Source of the DNA: Fistularia commersonii
Taxonomy: Eukaryota > Chordata > Actinopteri > Syngnathiformes > Fistulariidae
NCBI GenBank assembly: GCA_037954325.1
Contig: JBBMNZ010000015.1
Location: 2,542,001 to 2,606,000 of the forward strand
Length of the DNA stretch: 64,000 nucleotides
Direction of reading: 5' to 3'
Part shown: positions 35,353-48,085 of the stretch, one piece after another
Layout of the letters: the number at the start of each line of letters is the position of its first letter
Position numbering within the stretch: position 1 is the stretch's first letter
The notes under the pieces: generated by a model
Databases searched by the model: none
What the model was told of the DNA's origin: nothing
The model's input: the letters and a program-made list of their open reading frames with translations, nothing else
Made by a program: the position numbers and the translations under genes

Positions 35353-36266
35353 ATGTTTGACTTATAGGCGTTAAAACACACGTTGCATGTCAAGAACACA
35401 GTTTGGTTTCAACTATTACTTAATTATTTACAAATCGGACGGTGATGAGATAGCAAAACACAAATTAGACATTTTCAGTGCAAACAAAAACAGAAAACAG
35501 ACAAATGTGAGATCATCCTCCTGCCGTCCAAGACCTGCACAGTTGCTTTATTCAGCATGTTGAAGTTTGTTGATAAAGAAAATAATAGAGTGAGCTGTAA
35601 ATCATCAGTAATGGCCACCGCAAGGCCAGCTCTCAACTGGCTGCAGCTTGGAGAGGGAGACCCCCACCATTAAAACTCCATTTGCCTGGAGAATATTTGG
35701 AAAGATTATTTGTTTTGAATACAGGATTGTTCTTATACGACAGCACGGTGGTGCGGCGGTTAGCGCTGCTACCTCACAGAAAGAAAGTCCCCGGTTGGAT
35801 TTCGGTTTGGATTCTGAAGGGGTGGCGTCTCCATGTTCTTTTTTGGGCCTGTGTGGGTGCCCTTCGGGTTCTCCAGTTTCCTCCCACAGTCCAAAAAATT
35901 GCAAGGGGGTTCATTGGAGACTCTGAATTGGCCAGACATGTGAATGGTCATATGGCTCTGTAAGACATGTCATTCACACGAATAGTTGTATGTCCGTGCC
36001 TTGTGTATATCTCTATACTGTATATGATCAACTGGCAATATGTGCAGGACGAACCCCTGCCTCTCGTCCAATGACAGCTGGGATTGGCTCCAGCATCCAC
36101 CGCCACCCTGAGGAGAAGATGGATGGATTAATGAATGAATGATTGTTCTCACAAGACACATCCTCTTAAAATAAAATTGATATTTGCTGTCATAAACAGT
36201 GGACCACCACAACCTATAAGTCAAACATCTGCGGTATTTTTTTGTAATTGTTTAAAAAAAAACCAA
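35315..36266. mobile_element. Putative MITE with ~54-bp terminal inverted repeats, split by a SINE
   Basis: Inverted ends at 35315-35368 and 36213-36266 share CCTATAAGTCAAACATC, GGTATTTTTTT and TAATTGTTT blocks, pointing inwards from TA-rich flanks on both sides. Removing the SINE and its duplicate (416 bp) leaves an element of about 540 bp. There is no coding capacity. TA microsatellites outside both ends fit insertion into a TA target, but an exact target duplication cannot be defined in TA-repeat DNA. Confidence 0.6.
35741..36140 (+). mobile_element. SINE (family A), full length, with target duplications
   Basis: The tRNA-like head has both promoter regions: an A-box side CACGGTGGTGCGGCGGTTAG and a B-box side CCCGGTTGGATTTC. 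The usual body follows, with CAGTTTCCTCCCACAGTCC and ATGACAGCTGGGATTGGC, and the tail is GGATGGATTAATGAATGAAT. The flanking 16-mers 35725-35740 and 36141-36156 both begin GATTGTTCT and agree at 13 of 16 positions, marking the target-site duplication. It is the most complete copy of its family in the window. Confidence 0.9.
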
Positions 36267-36268
36267 CA

Positions 36269-36348
<80 letters not shown>
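36266..36348. repeat. Compound (TA)n(GA)n microsatellite
   Basis: TA run to about 36304, then about 22 copies of GA. It abuts the right end of the putative MITE. Confidence 0.95.
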
Positions 36349-36349
<1 letters not shown>

Positions 36350-37801
36350 GTTTGGTCCATGTTGAGGATGAATAGTCTTTTTTTAATTTTTTTTTGTAAA
36401 AATCCTAATGTTCATAGCATTTGTTATTGTGAAAATTGTATTGTAAAAATGTATTCATTGAAGTATGTGTAAGTGTTGGACCATTGATCATCATGACTGA
36501 AATTGAAAAAGGAAACAAATACAAACTAAATGTAACTGGTTTTGGGGTGAAATACTTCTGTCCTAGACTCTGCCTTACCTGTCAAGGACTTTTATGGAGT
36601 TTCTAAGTTGTTAAATGATTATTACTGTGTTACATCTGGACATTCCAGAACAAAACTGATGCCACAACTCCAAAACCTGATGTTTAACAAGCAACCGTCC
36701 AAAATGTTATACCTTACAACACACACGCACACACACATAGACAAAAACTCAAATCACACTGTCTGCATGGGAAGAAGCCGTGTGTCTGTATCTCAACCGC
36801 AACATAAAACCATCCAGCAGTGAGACTCTTGCGGAACGACACACACTCACGCTACACTTCTCAGCGGTTTTGGAAGAGAAACCTGGGCTCGGAGTAAGCC
36901 CGGTTCTGACCATGTTGCTGACACAAATGGGAAACAGCAACTCTCAGAAATTCAGCGCGGACCTTTTCCAAATCGAGGCAAAAGCAGCTGACTGATACTT
37001 TCAGGTTCTCCTCAGGAAACCTCTGTGAATCGGGATGCAGCTCAGCTTCACTCAGCCAAAAAGGCATCCAAAAGTAATTTCTATTTGTAAAGAAACGCAC
37101 GATCTACACGATGATGGAAAAACGTTTACATTTAGGAGGTTGCAGATTATCGGCAAATAAAAGAAAAAAAGTGCTTCCCCACGATCAATATAATCTTGTG
37201 GTTATTATTGTATCCATTTAGACACTCTGAGCAAAGCGAGAGTCTATCAAAGAAAAGCAATACGAGACAGAATCCAATGATAATCTCCCGTGTCATTATA
37301 GGCCAAGATATCTTGACAGGTAAATATTTCCACCTTATTCTGTTTTTCTCAAGGTGAAACAAAAGCTTGACTTCATTAGAGTGGAAGTAGGGGTCTGTTT
37401 CAAAGTATCCACTCCCAGATCGTCATGTTGGCTTCACTATAAAAAAAAAGACTCCATTTTTGTGAACTTGACAAAGATGGATCAGGATGAATCAGGATGA
37501 TTTTTCGGGGCGCAGACGCTGCTGTTAGCGGAAAACAACAACGGCTGAGACGAAGGGAAATTTGTTTGATCAAGCTTTCTTTCTTTTTTTTTTTAATTGT
37601 ATTTATTTATTTTTTACAGATTTTCACTCTTTTCCATCTGTGTCTGGAAAACCTTTGGAACCATTAAGGATTCCAGTGTATTCTTCACATCCTCATATCA
37701 ATAGACAGCTTGTCATGTTGAGTGACTGGTCAGGGGTGAGTGGTGGGCGGGTGGGGGGCGTTAACATGTGAACACATGCATAGAATATGTAAACAAGATG
37801 C

Positions 37802-37803
<2 letters not shown>
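36349..37803. other. Non-coding, nothing recognised
   Basis: No gene or named repeat. Confidence 0.4.

Positions 37804-37857
<54 letters not shown>
37804..37857. repeat. (AC)n microsatellite
   Basis: About 26 dinucleotide copies. Confidence 0.95.
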
Positions 37858-37860
<3 letters not shown>

Positions 37861-40800
37861 AGCAGCTCATGCAGGACTTTTGGGTAGGAATCACATAAAA
37901 ACCTTCATGTTCAAGCCAAAGATTCCAATCATCATTTTATATTTTTTGAATGGCTTATTAATTTTTAAAAAATTTTACATATCACTTTGTTATTGTTCGG
38001 AGGAAAAACATTCTTTACAACAACACTAGCAAAATAGGTGGATTCCAAAGGCAAAAAAAATGCATTTTAACTGTCAAGAGTACCCTGGGAAAACAAACAT
38101 ATAAATTACAGATACAGATTCAACGTCATCATCAGCAAGCAAAACAAAAAGGTGTGCATTAAAAAATTTATGACAATGTAACAAAATTGTTATAAGACAA
38201 ATTACCTGAATATTTCCATCAAACTCACTGAAAGAAAAATAAAAATCTGAGTAAAATTGTTTAGAATTTTGTACAAAACCACACAAAAGTCAAAGGGAAA
38301 TTTCTTGAATTCTAGAGAAAGTGTTTTTTCTTAACAAAGCAAAGGCACAACCTAAAAAGAGACCAAAAAGTAATTTCATACAAGCAAAATACAAGCAAGG
38401 AACAGCTGAAAGGTCAAAATGCAAGTAAATTTCTTTTCAATTTATTTGTCAGACATCATTTCAAAACCTTTTAAGAACATCTCCATCAATAAACTGTAAA
38501 TCATCTAGCATATTTGCCTAAGAAAAAAGCTTGTCACTGCAGTTGAAGGAGTTTTTGGAGGCCCCTAGAGGCAGTCGGCCCCGGGCACTGGTCGGATCAG
38601 CCGAGAAGTTAATCCATGTTTGCCTCTCACTGTCAGGATAACATGCTCTCCAAAAATCCACATAATGCACGTGGCCTCACAAATGAACACTCACAACAGC
38701 CTACGGTCAGGCGTACAATTAGCCACACACACACACACGGCACAACCCCCACAGACACACACACACACGCAAGCACACACGCGAGCACACACAGCACGAC
38801 CCCCACAGAGGAAGTGAGATTAGCTTTTTGCTGCTACTGTAATTCAGTTATCCCTCGCTGCCGGAGGCCAGGCAGCGGGCAGGGAGGAGGGTTCTGCTGC
38901 GTCTGGACTTTGTGTGGCTGGAAACCCACTCCTCACACACAGGTGAATGTGTTGCCACTTCTCAGTCGACCCCCCCCCCTCCATCCCCATCACAGTTCCA
39001 CAAACCTCGCTACCCCCCCTTGCTGCTCAGCTGCCATCTTAAATCCACCGATGCAGTGGGCCTGTCTGACATGCTCTTGCCCCCCCCCCCCCCCCGGGAA
39101 TGTTTTGTGAGTGCGTTTTTTTCTCACGCCATCACTACGTCGAGGCAAGTGTCACAAACGCTGAAATAAGCAATTCATGATAAATCGGATGGAAAAAAAT
39201 ATAATGGGACCGAGCATCTCAAAACATTTATCGACATAACCCACTTCTAAAAATCAACCTGGAATTAAATTGACATTCCGACATTGAATCCTTGGTTGTG
39301 ATGTTTTCTTTCATTTTTCCTTTATTGTACCTTTTTCTCTCCTCAGACGTGCGCTTTAATGCATGCGTACTGTATTACAACGATGCATATGATACATGTC
39401 AGCAATCCCAACTGAGAAGTAGTTAAAATGCATGAGTTCGTTCCCTGGTTGTATAAGAAATATACAATTGATGTGTTATATGCACAAAATGTAAATTAGT
39501 CATGAACAGAGCGTGTTTAATAGTGTGCGTATGCACATGTCTACATGTGCCTGTATATGTATTTGTGTGTGTGTGCGCACGAGTGTGTACCCCGCTTTAG
39601 GTAGCTACATTATAGGTGCAGCCGAATATGACTGATGCTGGGTTGGCAGTCTGGATATTTTGTCATTCAAATAAAAAAAAGTTATATTTCAAGTCATCAG
39701 TTCAGTATTTGTTAGCAACGGTTTGATAATTTAAAGGTATTTTGAAAGGTGTTATATTCATTTTTTTGAATTGTTATTGTGCTTCAATGGCTGGGCAGCC
39801 GCCATAATCCACATATGGAATTGTATTGAATTATGCAAATGCACGTTTGGGTTCCCCACAAAAACGGATAAAGGTAAAATATAGTAGTTGCAGAAAGCAG
39901 AGGAAAATTACTGCAGAGAGGTAAAAAAAGGCAAGACTTTAGGGCCATCGGGTGCCAGAGTCAAGATTATTAAATTGCAGAGTTGCGGACGAAAGCACAC
40001 GTACCCTTCGTGAGTCACACATGCGTGCATGTGTGTGTGTGCCTGCGCACAGCGGGAGGTGGCTTTCTGGCGCAGGTTAGCCACGATCCTACCTCTGCCA
40101 CGGACCCCTTGCCAGGCCAGGCTTGGAAGCAGGTCACATTCTCCAAGGTGTGTCTAAACAGAGGTGACATGTGGATGTGCTGGCACGGGACGCGGCTCTC
40201 GGCTCCCTACCGCCACATCTGACGGCGCTGCCAGAAAAGCAGATGCGTTTTGTTTTCTTTCCTCTTGATTTTTTTTCTTCTCTTTCTTCTCTTCACTCCT
40301 GAACACCAGCTCCTTGCCAGAGAAAACACAATCATTGTTTTCTTTAATGGTTGTTCCATTCCTCAGGTTGATCCCGACTTAAAAATACCGGGAAAATGGA
40401 GGATGGGTTTGACAACTGAAATGATGCTTAATTTGGGCGCTCTATTGCTGCTATCGCCCGAGGAGTTCGCTCTGTCACTTTTCATTTAACAGTATTTTCG
40501 ATAGGCGGCCATGTTTGCTGAGCTGCTTCACCTCAGAACACGATCGCGATTGGGATATTTTTTCAGATCTTGGTCAGGGTAAACATCGAATGTCACGTTG
40601 ACAGACAGACGTGCGGGAATTTGTTAAGTGTGTGAAGAAAATCACAGGCACTATGGTGAGTTTGTGTGTAAATAATGTTTCTTTAGACTGCGTCTGGATG
40701 CGTAAACTGGCCCGACAGGACCAAAGAATAAATAAAAATAGGAATTATATCAATATAACTATACGTATGATAAAAATACAAATGCAGTTATTTTTTGCAA

Positions 40801-42380
40801 AATATATCTTGCTCCTCCTAGTAACTGAATTGAATTTAATTTAAAGGGGGCTAAATGGCAAAGTAGGCGCATCTTAACTTATAAAGAATTAAACCAAAAA
40901 AAAAAAACATAATTAAAAAATAAAACCTAATGATCAATTCTATAATTTTGAATTAGAATCAAGAGTCAAGAGTGGTGTAGACAGAGAATTTGAGAGCTGT
41001 TGCATCGAGCAATATCTTGATATTAAGCAAGACCCAGATCTAGGAGCTTTATAAACCTGACAGCGCAGAATCACAGCTATCTCCTAAATGGAAATGCAAC
41101 AAACTCTACCCGCACTCAGCCGATTGCCTCGGCTTGCCTTTTGTGACGTCTTCAGCTGACTTAGTGCTTCGTCGGTGGCATTAAAGGAAATTAAGAACCG
41201 TAGCGTTGAGTTCAGGGTGAAAACGACACAGCAAGGACTGCGGAGAATTAAAAGTCCTAAGCCCAAAGGTATGTCCATGGGAACGGGCCAACATTTGAGT
41301 GGGTATCAGGTTCTTTGCGGAGATTCAGCCCTGATTCGGTCTCGTCCTGTTTTTGATTTACTGTATCCCCAGAATCACGGGCTGCGTCTGCGTTACACTG
41401 ACAAATCAAACCCAGTTGTATTGGGGACGGCATAGAGTTAACTAAAAGAGGGGTTATTTATCATTTTTATGGATAGTGGGAGTTTATGGGTATTAAATAT
41501 ATATTTATGAGTTCGGGCCCGCAGGTAGAGAAAACAAATAGTTGTGAAGTGGAGGCTGTGAGGAGGCCAGGTAGCAGCTGAATGTGGACAGGAGGAGATG
41601 AGCTGTGGTTGAGTTCCTGTCAGCAATCAGGGTGAAGTGGCAGTGTCTTGAAAGGTGTGAATTTTGGAAAAAAAAAGGAATAAAAACAACAAAATACAAA
41701 TAAAGAATATGATAGTATAAAACAATTTATTTTTCTTCATGACATTTTTAATCGACACGGTAAACTTTTTGCTCTGTTACCATGCATTCCTGGGTTTGAC
41801 CACTCGGAGTATTAATGAGCCACCTTAACCAATGCAAACTTAACCTTTATACTGTATTATTATCTATTGAATTATTCTATTGTCTTTTGTTTATGTATTT
41901 ATTCTTAAATTGTGGCATGTTTGTGTTTTCCCTTTTGTCCAAAGAAGATCAGATTCTCTAATTCAACTGTCAATTACTTCCATTGTTGCAAATAACAAAT
42001 AAATTGAAACGGTAATTTGGTTGTATTTATCCTGCCCCTATTTTTTTTATTTAAAACGTGAAATAACTAGAAATGACATATGATTTTTTCAAGAGACTGA
42101 GAGAAAATAAGATTAAAAAAAAAATTCTCAGAATAAATAAAAATGTTCAAAATTCAATGTTCAAATGTCAGACCAAATGCCATCATGTTGCTTTTTTTAA
42201 ATACCTTGTGAAGGCTGCATCCTGCAACCTTTCATCAGTTGTTGATGTTTATCCTCTTTTTGTCCCTTTTTACCAACAACAGGCATGAAGACTCAGTTGC
42301 GGCTGCATTTGGAATATAATGGGTAACCTAAGGCTACTATTTTATGACAGATAATCGGGATTTTATTTTGACTGGGGCTC
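37858..42380. other. Long non-coding tract without recognisable transposons
   Basis: About 4.5 kb. It contains (AC)-rich DNA at 38721-38790, C runs at 38969-38978 and 39078-39095, and two repeat-free blocks of balanced composition (40430-40600 and 41030-41420) that could be conserved. No exon is visible. Confidence 0.4.
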
Positions 42381-42720
42381 GATAATCACCCCCACCTCCC
42401 CAACCCCCGGAGCTCAGACATCACACATGTCGGCGAATGTTTTTATCTTCGTTGAGAGGCAACTTTTACAAGCAGACAGAATGGCATATTTAGGAAATGT
42501 GTTGATAAGAAGATAAAATCAATGGGATGATATCCTTAGGAAAAAAGAAAACTGAAAAGCAACAGCATGAGCTCCTAGCCGGAGATGAAAGATGTGCAGA
42601 TTTACTCTGTGGTAATTTAATTGAGTTTGGCGGATCTTGCTGCGGATTGAAGTTATGACCATGTGCTCACGGGCCTGACGCACACCTACACACACATACA
42701 CGGTGGAGTTCAACCTTTTT
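42381..42720. promoter_or_regulatory. Candidate conserved non-coding block
   Basis: Repeat-free segment with clustered GATA-like words (TGATAAGAAGATAA, GATGATATCC), a homeodomain-like GGTAATTTAATTGAG and an ATGTGCAGATTT part. No coding frame. Judged on motif clustering only. Confidence 0.28.
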
Positions 42721-43496
42721 AATAGGTGTTTGCCTTATAAAGAAGAAACTCTAGCTGAGTCAACAATAGCTCCCTTATTCACTCACCTCCAGTTTCCCAA
42801 ATGACAAATGGTGGGCAGTAAATTAAGGATGTGGATAAACATTATCAGTTTGACGGTTACAGAGTTGCTGGATAGACCTTGTATGACCCTTTCCAGCATG
42901 TGACTACAATTTTTTTGGGCTACTAATTTTAGAAAAAATTACATCGTGTTTACAGAAACATTAGTTTTGAATGAATTTAATTTGAACTGACTCTAGCTGT
43001 GTTTGTATATGTATCTGACATCAGTGAATAATGTTACAAGTGGCTCCTTGTCTTTGAAGAAACATGGATGGGTCATGTTTTTTTAATTTCATTCATAATT
43101 ATTGTTTATAGTCGTGAGTAGATCAATCAAAACATGATACGTTTTCAAGCAGAATATGAATCAACATTTTATTTTTTCTCTTATCACCTGCTGCTGTGAC
43201 CTGGCAGCTCTATGTAGGCTTCTAAGCAACACCGAACTCCGTGAATTTCTGCATTTCGCCATTAATTTCACAGTTCGGATGATGTTTGTATCGAAGTACA
43301 GCAGAGAAAAGCCAGAGTGTGAGGAGAGTATATGACTGTCCTGCCCACAGCCAACTGTGAGTCTGAATCGATTTTATATTTCTTCAAGGCGGTTGCATTA
43401 CAACTGGAACTTTGTGAGACCGGATGAGCGGTCGAGACGGGCAGAGGTCACATGTTTTGTCTTTCTTGTTGGTTATATTTCAGTATCTGCTCAGTA

Positions 43497-43499
<3 letters not shown>
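42721..43499. other. Non-coding, nothing recognised
   Basis: No element identified. Confidence 0.4.

Positions 43500-43538
<39 letters not shown>
43500..43538. repeat. (TG)n microsatellite
   Basis: About 19 copies. Confidence 0.95.
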
Positions 43539-43540
<2 letters not shown>

Positions 43541-44111
43541 GGACAAGAGGGGGGCTTCACTGAGCATATTTGCCACCTGAGTGTAAACCGCGTCAGAGCA
43601 GTGATGGAAATGTGGACCCCAGAGCTCGACTCCTCATCACTCTGGGCGGTTGGCCCCGGGTAACAGGCATTTGGATTTGAACTAAAGAGCGGAGCAGTGT
43701 TTTTGTTTCCCCGTCTTTGGGTTTTTGGAAGGCACACAGGCAGGGGGAAGCGAGTCCTGAGGCTGAGTCACTCTCTCCTCTTGGTTACGCCGCTTTGTGT
43801 TTGTCTTTGGATCGCTGCGTGTCTCAAATTATACACCTGACCCTCCTTTTTCCCCTGCAAACACACACTGCCGACGTTTGATGTCCAGCTCATTGCTCAT
43901 CTGACTCTACACACGCATGTTTTCTAAATGACACAGGCAACCTCTTCCTGCTTTCGAAATCCAGAAATCCACCTCTGGCTCGCCAGCGGAGCAGAAAAGA
44001 ATGTCTGCTCTAAGTTGGTGGATGGAAAACAACCACACGCGTCATGTGTGCCAGTGGAGCCGCGCAATTTTAGGTCCACTTCTCCCAAATCCACAGCACC
44101 ACCCAGAATGC

Positions 44112-44122
44112 TGTGTGTATGT

Positions 44123-44170
<48 letters not shown>
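44112..44170. repeat. (TG)n microsatellite
   Basis: TG run with TATG and TTTG interruptions near the left end, then about 20 pure copies. Confidence 0.95.
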
Positions 44171-44171
<1 letters not shown>

Positions 44172-44534
44172 TTCTCATAATCACCAACCCGGTTAGCTGC
44201 CCCCCTTCTTACTTGAAACCCACCAACTGGCCTTCTGTGCTAAGTGTTTTCAGACATCTCAGCTACTCGAACCCAGAAATGAAAAGGAGGGTCAAAAACT
44301 TTGCTATGTGTGGATTATCAATTCAGCATCACAGGCAATTTGAAATTTCTGGCAATGTTTAAATAATTATTCATCTGGTTCAGTTTGATATGTTTTATTT
44401 TGCTCTCATGTCCCAAACTAGGCACCATCTTGGTTTTTTCCCCACCCTCATGTTTGCATCTTTTTCCCGCCAATCAAAGGTTAGATTTATAAATACTCAG
44501 GAAACAGCTGGAATTGTTAAATAAGAGCAGTGAA

Positions 44535-46925
44535 TTCTAGAGAGCACTCCAACCAGGGACAGTCTCATTCTTCTGGGAGACTTCAATGCTCACATGAGCA
44601 ATGACAGTGAGATATGGAAGGGCGTGATTGGGAGGAAGATTCTCCCAGATCGGCAAACGGGTGGTGTAATGTTATTGGACTTCTGTGCTCATTATGGACT
44701 GTCCATTACAAACACTATGGATCTGGCATAAAAGTGTAGACTTGTTCCTGGCACCTAAAACTTTTGGCCGCAGTTCAATGACTGACCATGTGGTCATGTC
44801 ATCAGACTTGCGATCGCATGTTCTGGACACTCAGGTGAGAAGAAGGGCGGAGCTGTCAACTGATCACCACTTGGTGATGAGCTGGCTCCGACTGTTGATA
44901 CCTTGACCCTTGATCGTGATGGTCCGTTGGGAATGCTTGGCAGAGTCCCCTGTCAGTAAGAATTTCAAATCCCACCTCCGGCAGAGCTTCAACTATGCCC
45001 AAAGGGAGGTGGGGGATTTTTTTCGTCCAAGGGGGCCCTTTTCCATGCTTCCATTGTCGATGCAGCAGATGGGAGCTGTGGCCATACGGTGGTTGGCGCC
45101 TGTCAGGGCAGTAACCCTCAAACCTGCTGGTGGACCCCAATAGTGAGGGATGGCGTCAAACTGGAAAAGGAGTCCTTTCAGTCCTATTTGGCCTGTTGAG
45201 GTCAAGTGACAGCTGACAGGCACTGGCAGCCCAAGCAGCATGCGGCTTCGGTTGTCTCAAAATTAAAAATTTAGTCATGGGGGAGTTCTATGGAGAGTGA
45301 CTTTTGGATGGTTTGGAGGAGATTTTGGTTCACCATTTAGCAGCTCAGGGGGAGGAAGCCATGCACCATCAACACTTTGTACAGTGGGAATGGTGCATAG
45401 CTGACCTCGCAAGATGTTGTGGATTGGTGGAAGGGATGCTTCAAAGAGCTCCGCAAACCCAACAATATGCCTTCTAATGAGGAATCAAAGTTGGGGGACA
45501 TTGGGGTGACCCCATCTATCTCTTGGGCTGAAGTTACAGAGGTGGTCCAACAGCTCCTCAGTGGCGGGGCCCTGTTCCACCCTAGGTTCCTCAAGGCTCT
45601 GGATTATCTATGGCTGTCCTAGCTAACACTCCACTGCAACATTGTATGGACAGCAGGGCCAGTGCTGCTAGACTGGCAAACTGGACATGGTCCCCCACTT
45701 TAAAAAAAGGGGATCAGGTATTGTGCTCTAAGTACAGAGGATCACACTCCTCAGCCACCCTGGGAGGAAGAGCAATATTTTTTTTGTCCTAGTCATGGGA
45801 CAGTGGACCAGCTCTTTGTCCTCAGGGGTCTTGAGGCTGCAGGGGAGTTTGCCCCAAGTGTCTACATGGGTTTTGTCGAGTTGGAGAATGCTTTGGCCAT
45901 GTCCCGCAGAGAATCCAATGGGGGGTGCTCCAGGAGCATGGGGCACCAAATCCTGTAATTTAGGCTGTTCTGTCCCTGTATTACCAGTGTCAGCGCTTGG
46001 TCCACATTGCCAGCGGTGAGTCCGATTCATTTCTGGTGAGAATTTGACTCCACCAGGGCTGCCCTTCGTCACTGATTCTGTTCATAACTTTTAGGGACAG
46101 AATTTCGGGGCACAAGGTATTGAAGGGATCTGGTTCTGGGGCCACAGGATTTGGTCTCTGCTTTTCACAGATGATGTGGTCCTGTTAGCTTAATTGGTCC
46201 ATGAGCTCCAGCTCTCACAAGAGTGGTCCACAGCTGAACGTGAAGCAGCAGGAATGAGAATCAGCACCTCCTAATCCAAGACCATGGTTCTGGAACAGCT
46301 GGAGTGTCCTCTATGGGTTGGGGATGAGGTGGAGGAAGTCAAGTATCATGGGGTCTTGGTCACAAACGAGGGAAGGGTGGAACAGGAGATAGAAAGGCGG
46401 ATTGGTAAGGCATCAGCTGTGATGCAATTCTGTTGTGGTAAAGAAGGCGCTGAGGAGCTCTCAATTTAACATTCGATCTACGTTCCTACCCTCACCTATT
46501 GCCACGAGCTGTGGGAAAGGACAAGATCACAGATCCATGCAGCCAAAATGAGTCTTCTCCACAGATTGACCAGACTCTCCCTAAGATATAGGATGAAGAG
46601 TTTGGACATCTGGGAGGGGCGTAGAGTAGAGTCGCTGCTCCTCCGCATTGAGAGGTGTTGGATGAGGTGGCTCGGGCATCTGGTCAGGATGGTTCCTGGA
46701 CGCCTTCCCGGTGAGGTGTTCCGGGCATGTCCAACAGGTAGAGGTCACAAGGAAGACCCAGGACATGCTGGAGAGACTGTGTCTCCAGGCTGCCCTGGGG
46801 ATACTTTGGATTCTCCCCTGAAGAACTGGACCAAGTGACTGGGGAGAGGGAAGTCTGGGCCTCTGCTTTGCCGGCTGCCCCTTTGACCTGACCCGGATAA
46901 GCATTAGAAGATGGATGGATGGATA
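44535..46925 (+). pseudogene. APE-type non-LTR retrotransposon (LINE) relic, endonuclease to 3' tail
   Basis: In order: the apurinic-endonuclease block LILLGDFNAHMSNDSE (about 44565-44612), where GDFNAH carries catalytic residues; VVMSSDLRSHVLDTQVRRRA with STDHHLVMSWLR (44790-44895); a reverse-transcriptase segment DQLFVLRGLEAAGEF (about 45810-45855); the catalytic block LFTDDVVLLA (46160-46190); and the RT C-terminal part with VKYHGVLVTNEGRVEQEIER, then MRWLGHLVRMVPGRLPGEVF. The 3' end is GATGGATGGATGGAT. Multiple frame changes and stops make it inactive. The region between endonuclease and RT is shortened and diverged. The clade is uncertain; it is distinct from the RTE-like family at 3.7 and 47.4 kb. 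Confidence 0.88.
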
Positions 46926-47340
46926 AAACTTGGCAAACCATATAAGGATATATACTGTGTACAGATAAGTAATGGATACTGTAAAACTGAGACTTTTATT
47001 GCTTGAGGGTCAGAGTGTCCTGATTTACATACCAGACTGGGTACACAAGATGAGATAACGTATCCTTTTGGGCATTTGCAGCATTTCTTCCGGTACCTCC
47101 AGGGAATGACTGGCATTTTTTTTTTTAATTTTGGGGCTAAATCTCGTGAACCTTGACTAACTGATGGATTAATTTTCAATATGAAATCATGAGTACATCT
47201 AGAAATGTCCTGTCGACATCGTGTTTTCCACTGGAAAAAAGAAGTTCGCACTCGGAAATATCGATAGAGTGGTGTGTAGCCATTTGTATTTTATCAGTGA
47301 TACTTGTCTTAATTTCCTTTTCCCTTTGGCTGCACCCCCC
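46926..47340. other. Spacer between two LINE relics
   Basis: No recognisable element; poly-T at 47117-47127. Confidence 0.35.
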
Positions 47341-48085
47341 AGGGGTTGCCAAGCAAATCTTCCTCCTCCATCCTACCGTATCCGAAAGGGCATGAAAGCT
47401 ACAAATTTTGTTGTACATGTGACAATGACAATGAAGATTTATCGTGTACCATTTACCATTCTTCTATATCCTCTTCTCTCACACCAGATAACTTCATATC
47501 CTCTTTCGCTTCAACCATAAATCTCCTCTTCAGTCTTCCTCTAGCTCATCTGCCTGGCAGTTCTAACCTCAGCATCCTTCTTCTGATATATTAACTATCC
47601 CTCCACTGTGCATGTCCAAACCATCTCAGACTAGCCACTCTGTCTATCTCCAAAATATCATGTACTCATTTCTGATCCTATCCAGATTATTTACTTCCAA
47701 AGAGAATCTCAACATAATCTCAACTACTTTCAGCTTTTTGTGTTCTTCAGTGCCACTATCTCAAAACCACATGACATCGCCTGTCTCGCCGCCATCTTCT
47801 ATACACATTACACCTGACTTTTTGCCATATATTCCGACTTGCTTGAACTAATTTCTTCACCTCTTTTCCATGCTCTACATTGTTCTGGACTGTTGACCCT
47901 AAGTACTTAAAATCATCCACCTTCTTCATGTTCACTCCCCGTAGCCTCACTATTCCACTAAGGTCCCTCTCATTCCCACATTTCTCCTTTCCAGGGCATA
48001 ACTCCACCTCTCTAGATTACCCTCGGCCTGTTCCCTTCGAGATCACAATGTCATCTGCAAACATCAATCCATGGAGATTCCTGTA
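47341..48085 (-). pseudogene. RTE-like LINE relic, RT catalytic region to 3' end
   Basis: Read on the minus strand, the FADD catalytic motif (FADDIVI, 48042-48065) comes first. Next is VNMKKVDDFKYLGSTVQ within the open frame 47756-48007, then, in other frames, the counterpart of the MLRFSL...RWFGHAQ...LPGR segment seen intact at 3.7 kb. It ends near 47445, where ATGAAGTTATCTGGTG is the last recognisable LINE stretch. The ~70 bases further left (CAATGACAATGAAGATT) look like a separate 3'-tail remnant. It is broken by frameshifts and stops and older than the 3695 copy. Confidence 0.78.

Noticed and set aside
35741..35815. tRNA gene
   Set aside because: A- and B-box-like words are present but they form the head of a SINE with body, tail and target duplications. 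No cloverleaf was found. The same applies to heads at 20530, 23340 and 63752.
38616..39110. 164-residue plus-strand frame rich in His/Thr/Pro
   Set aside because: Produced by CA repeats and C runs.
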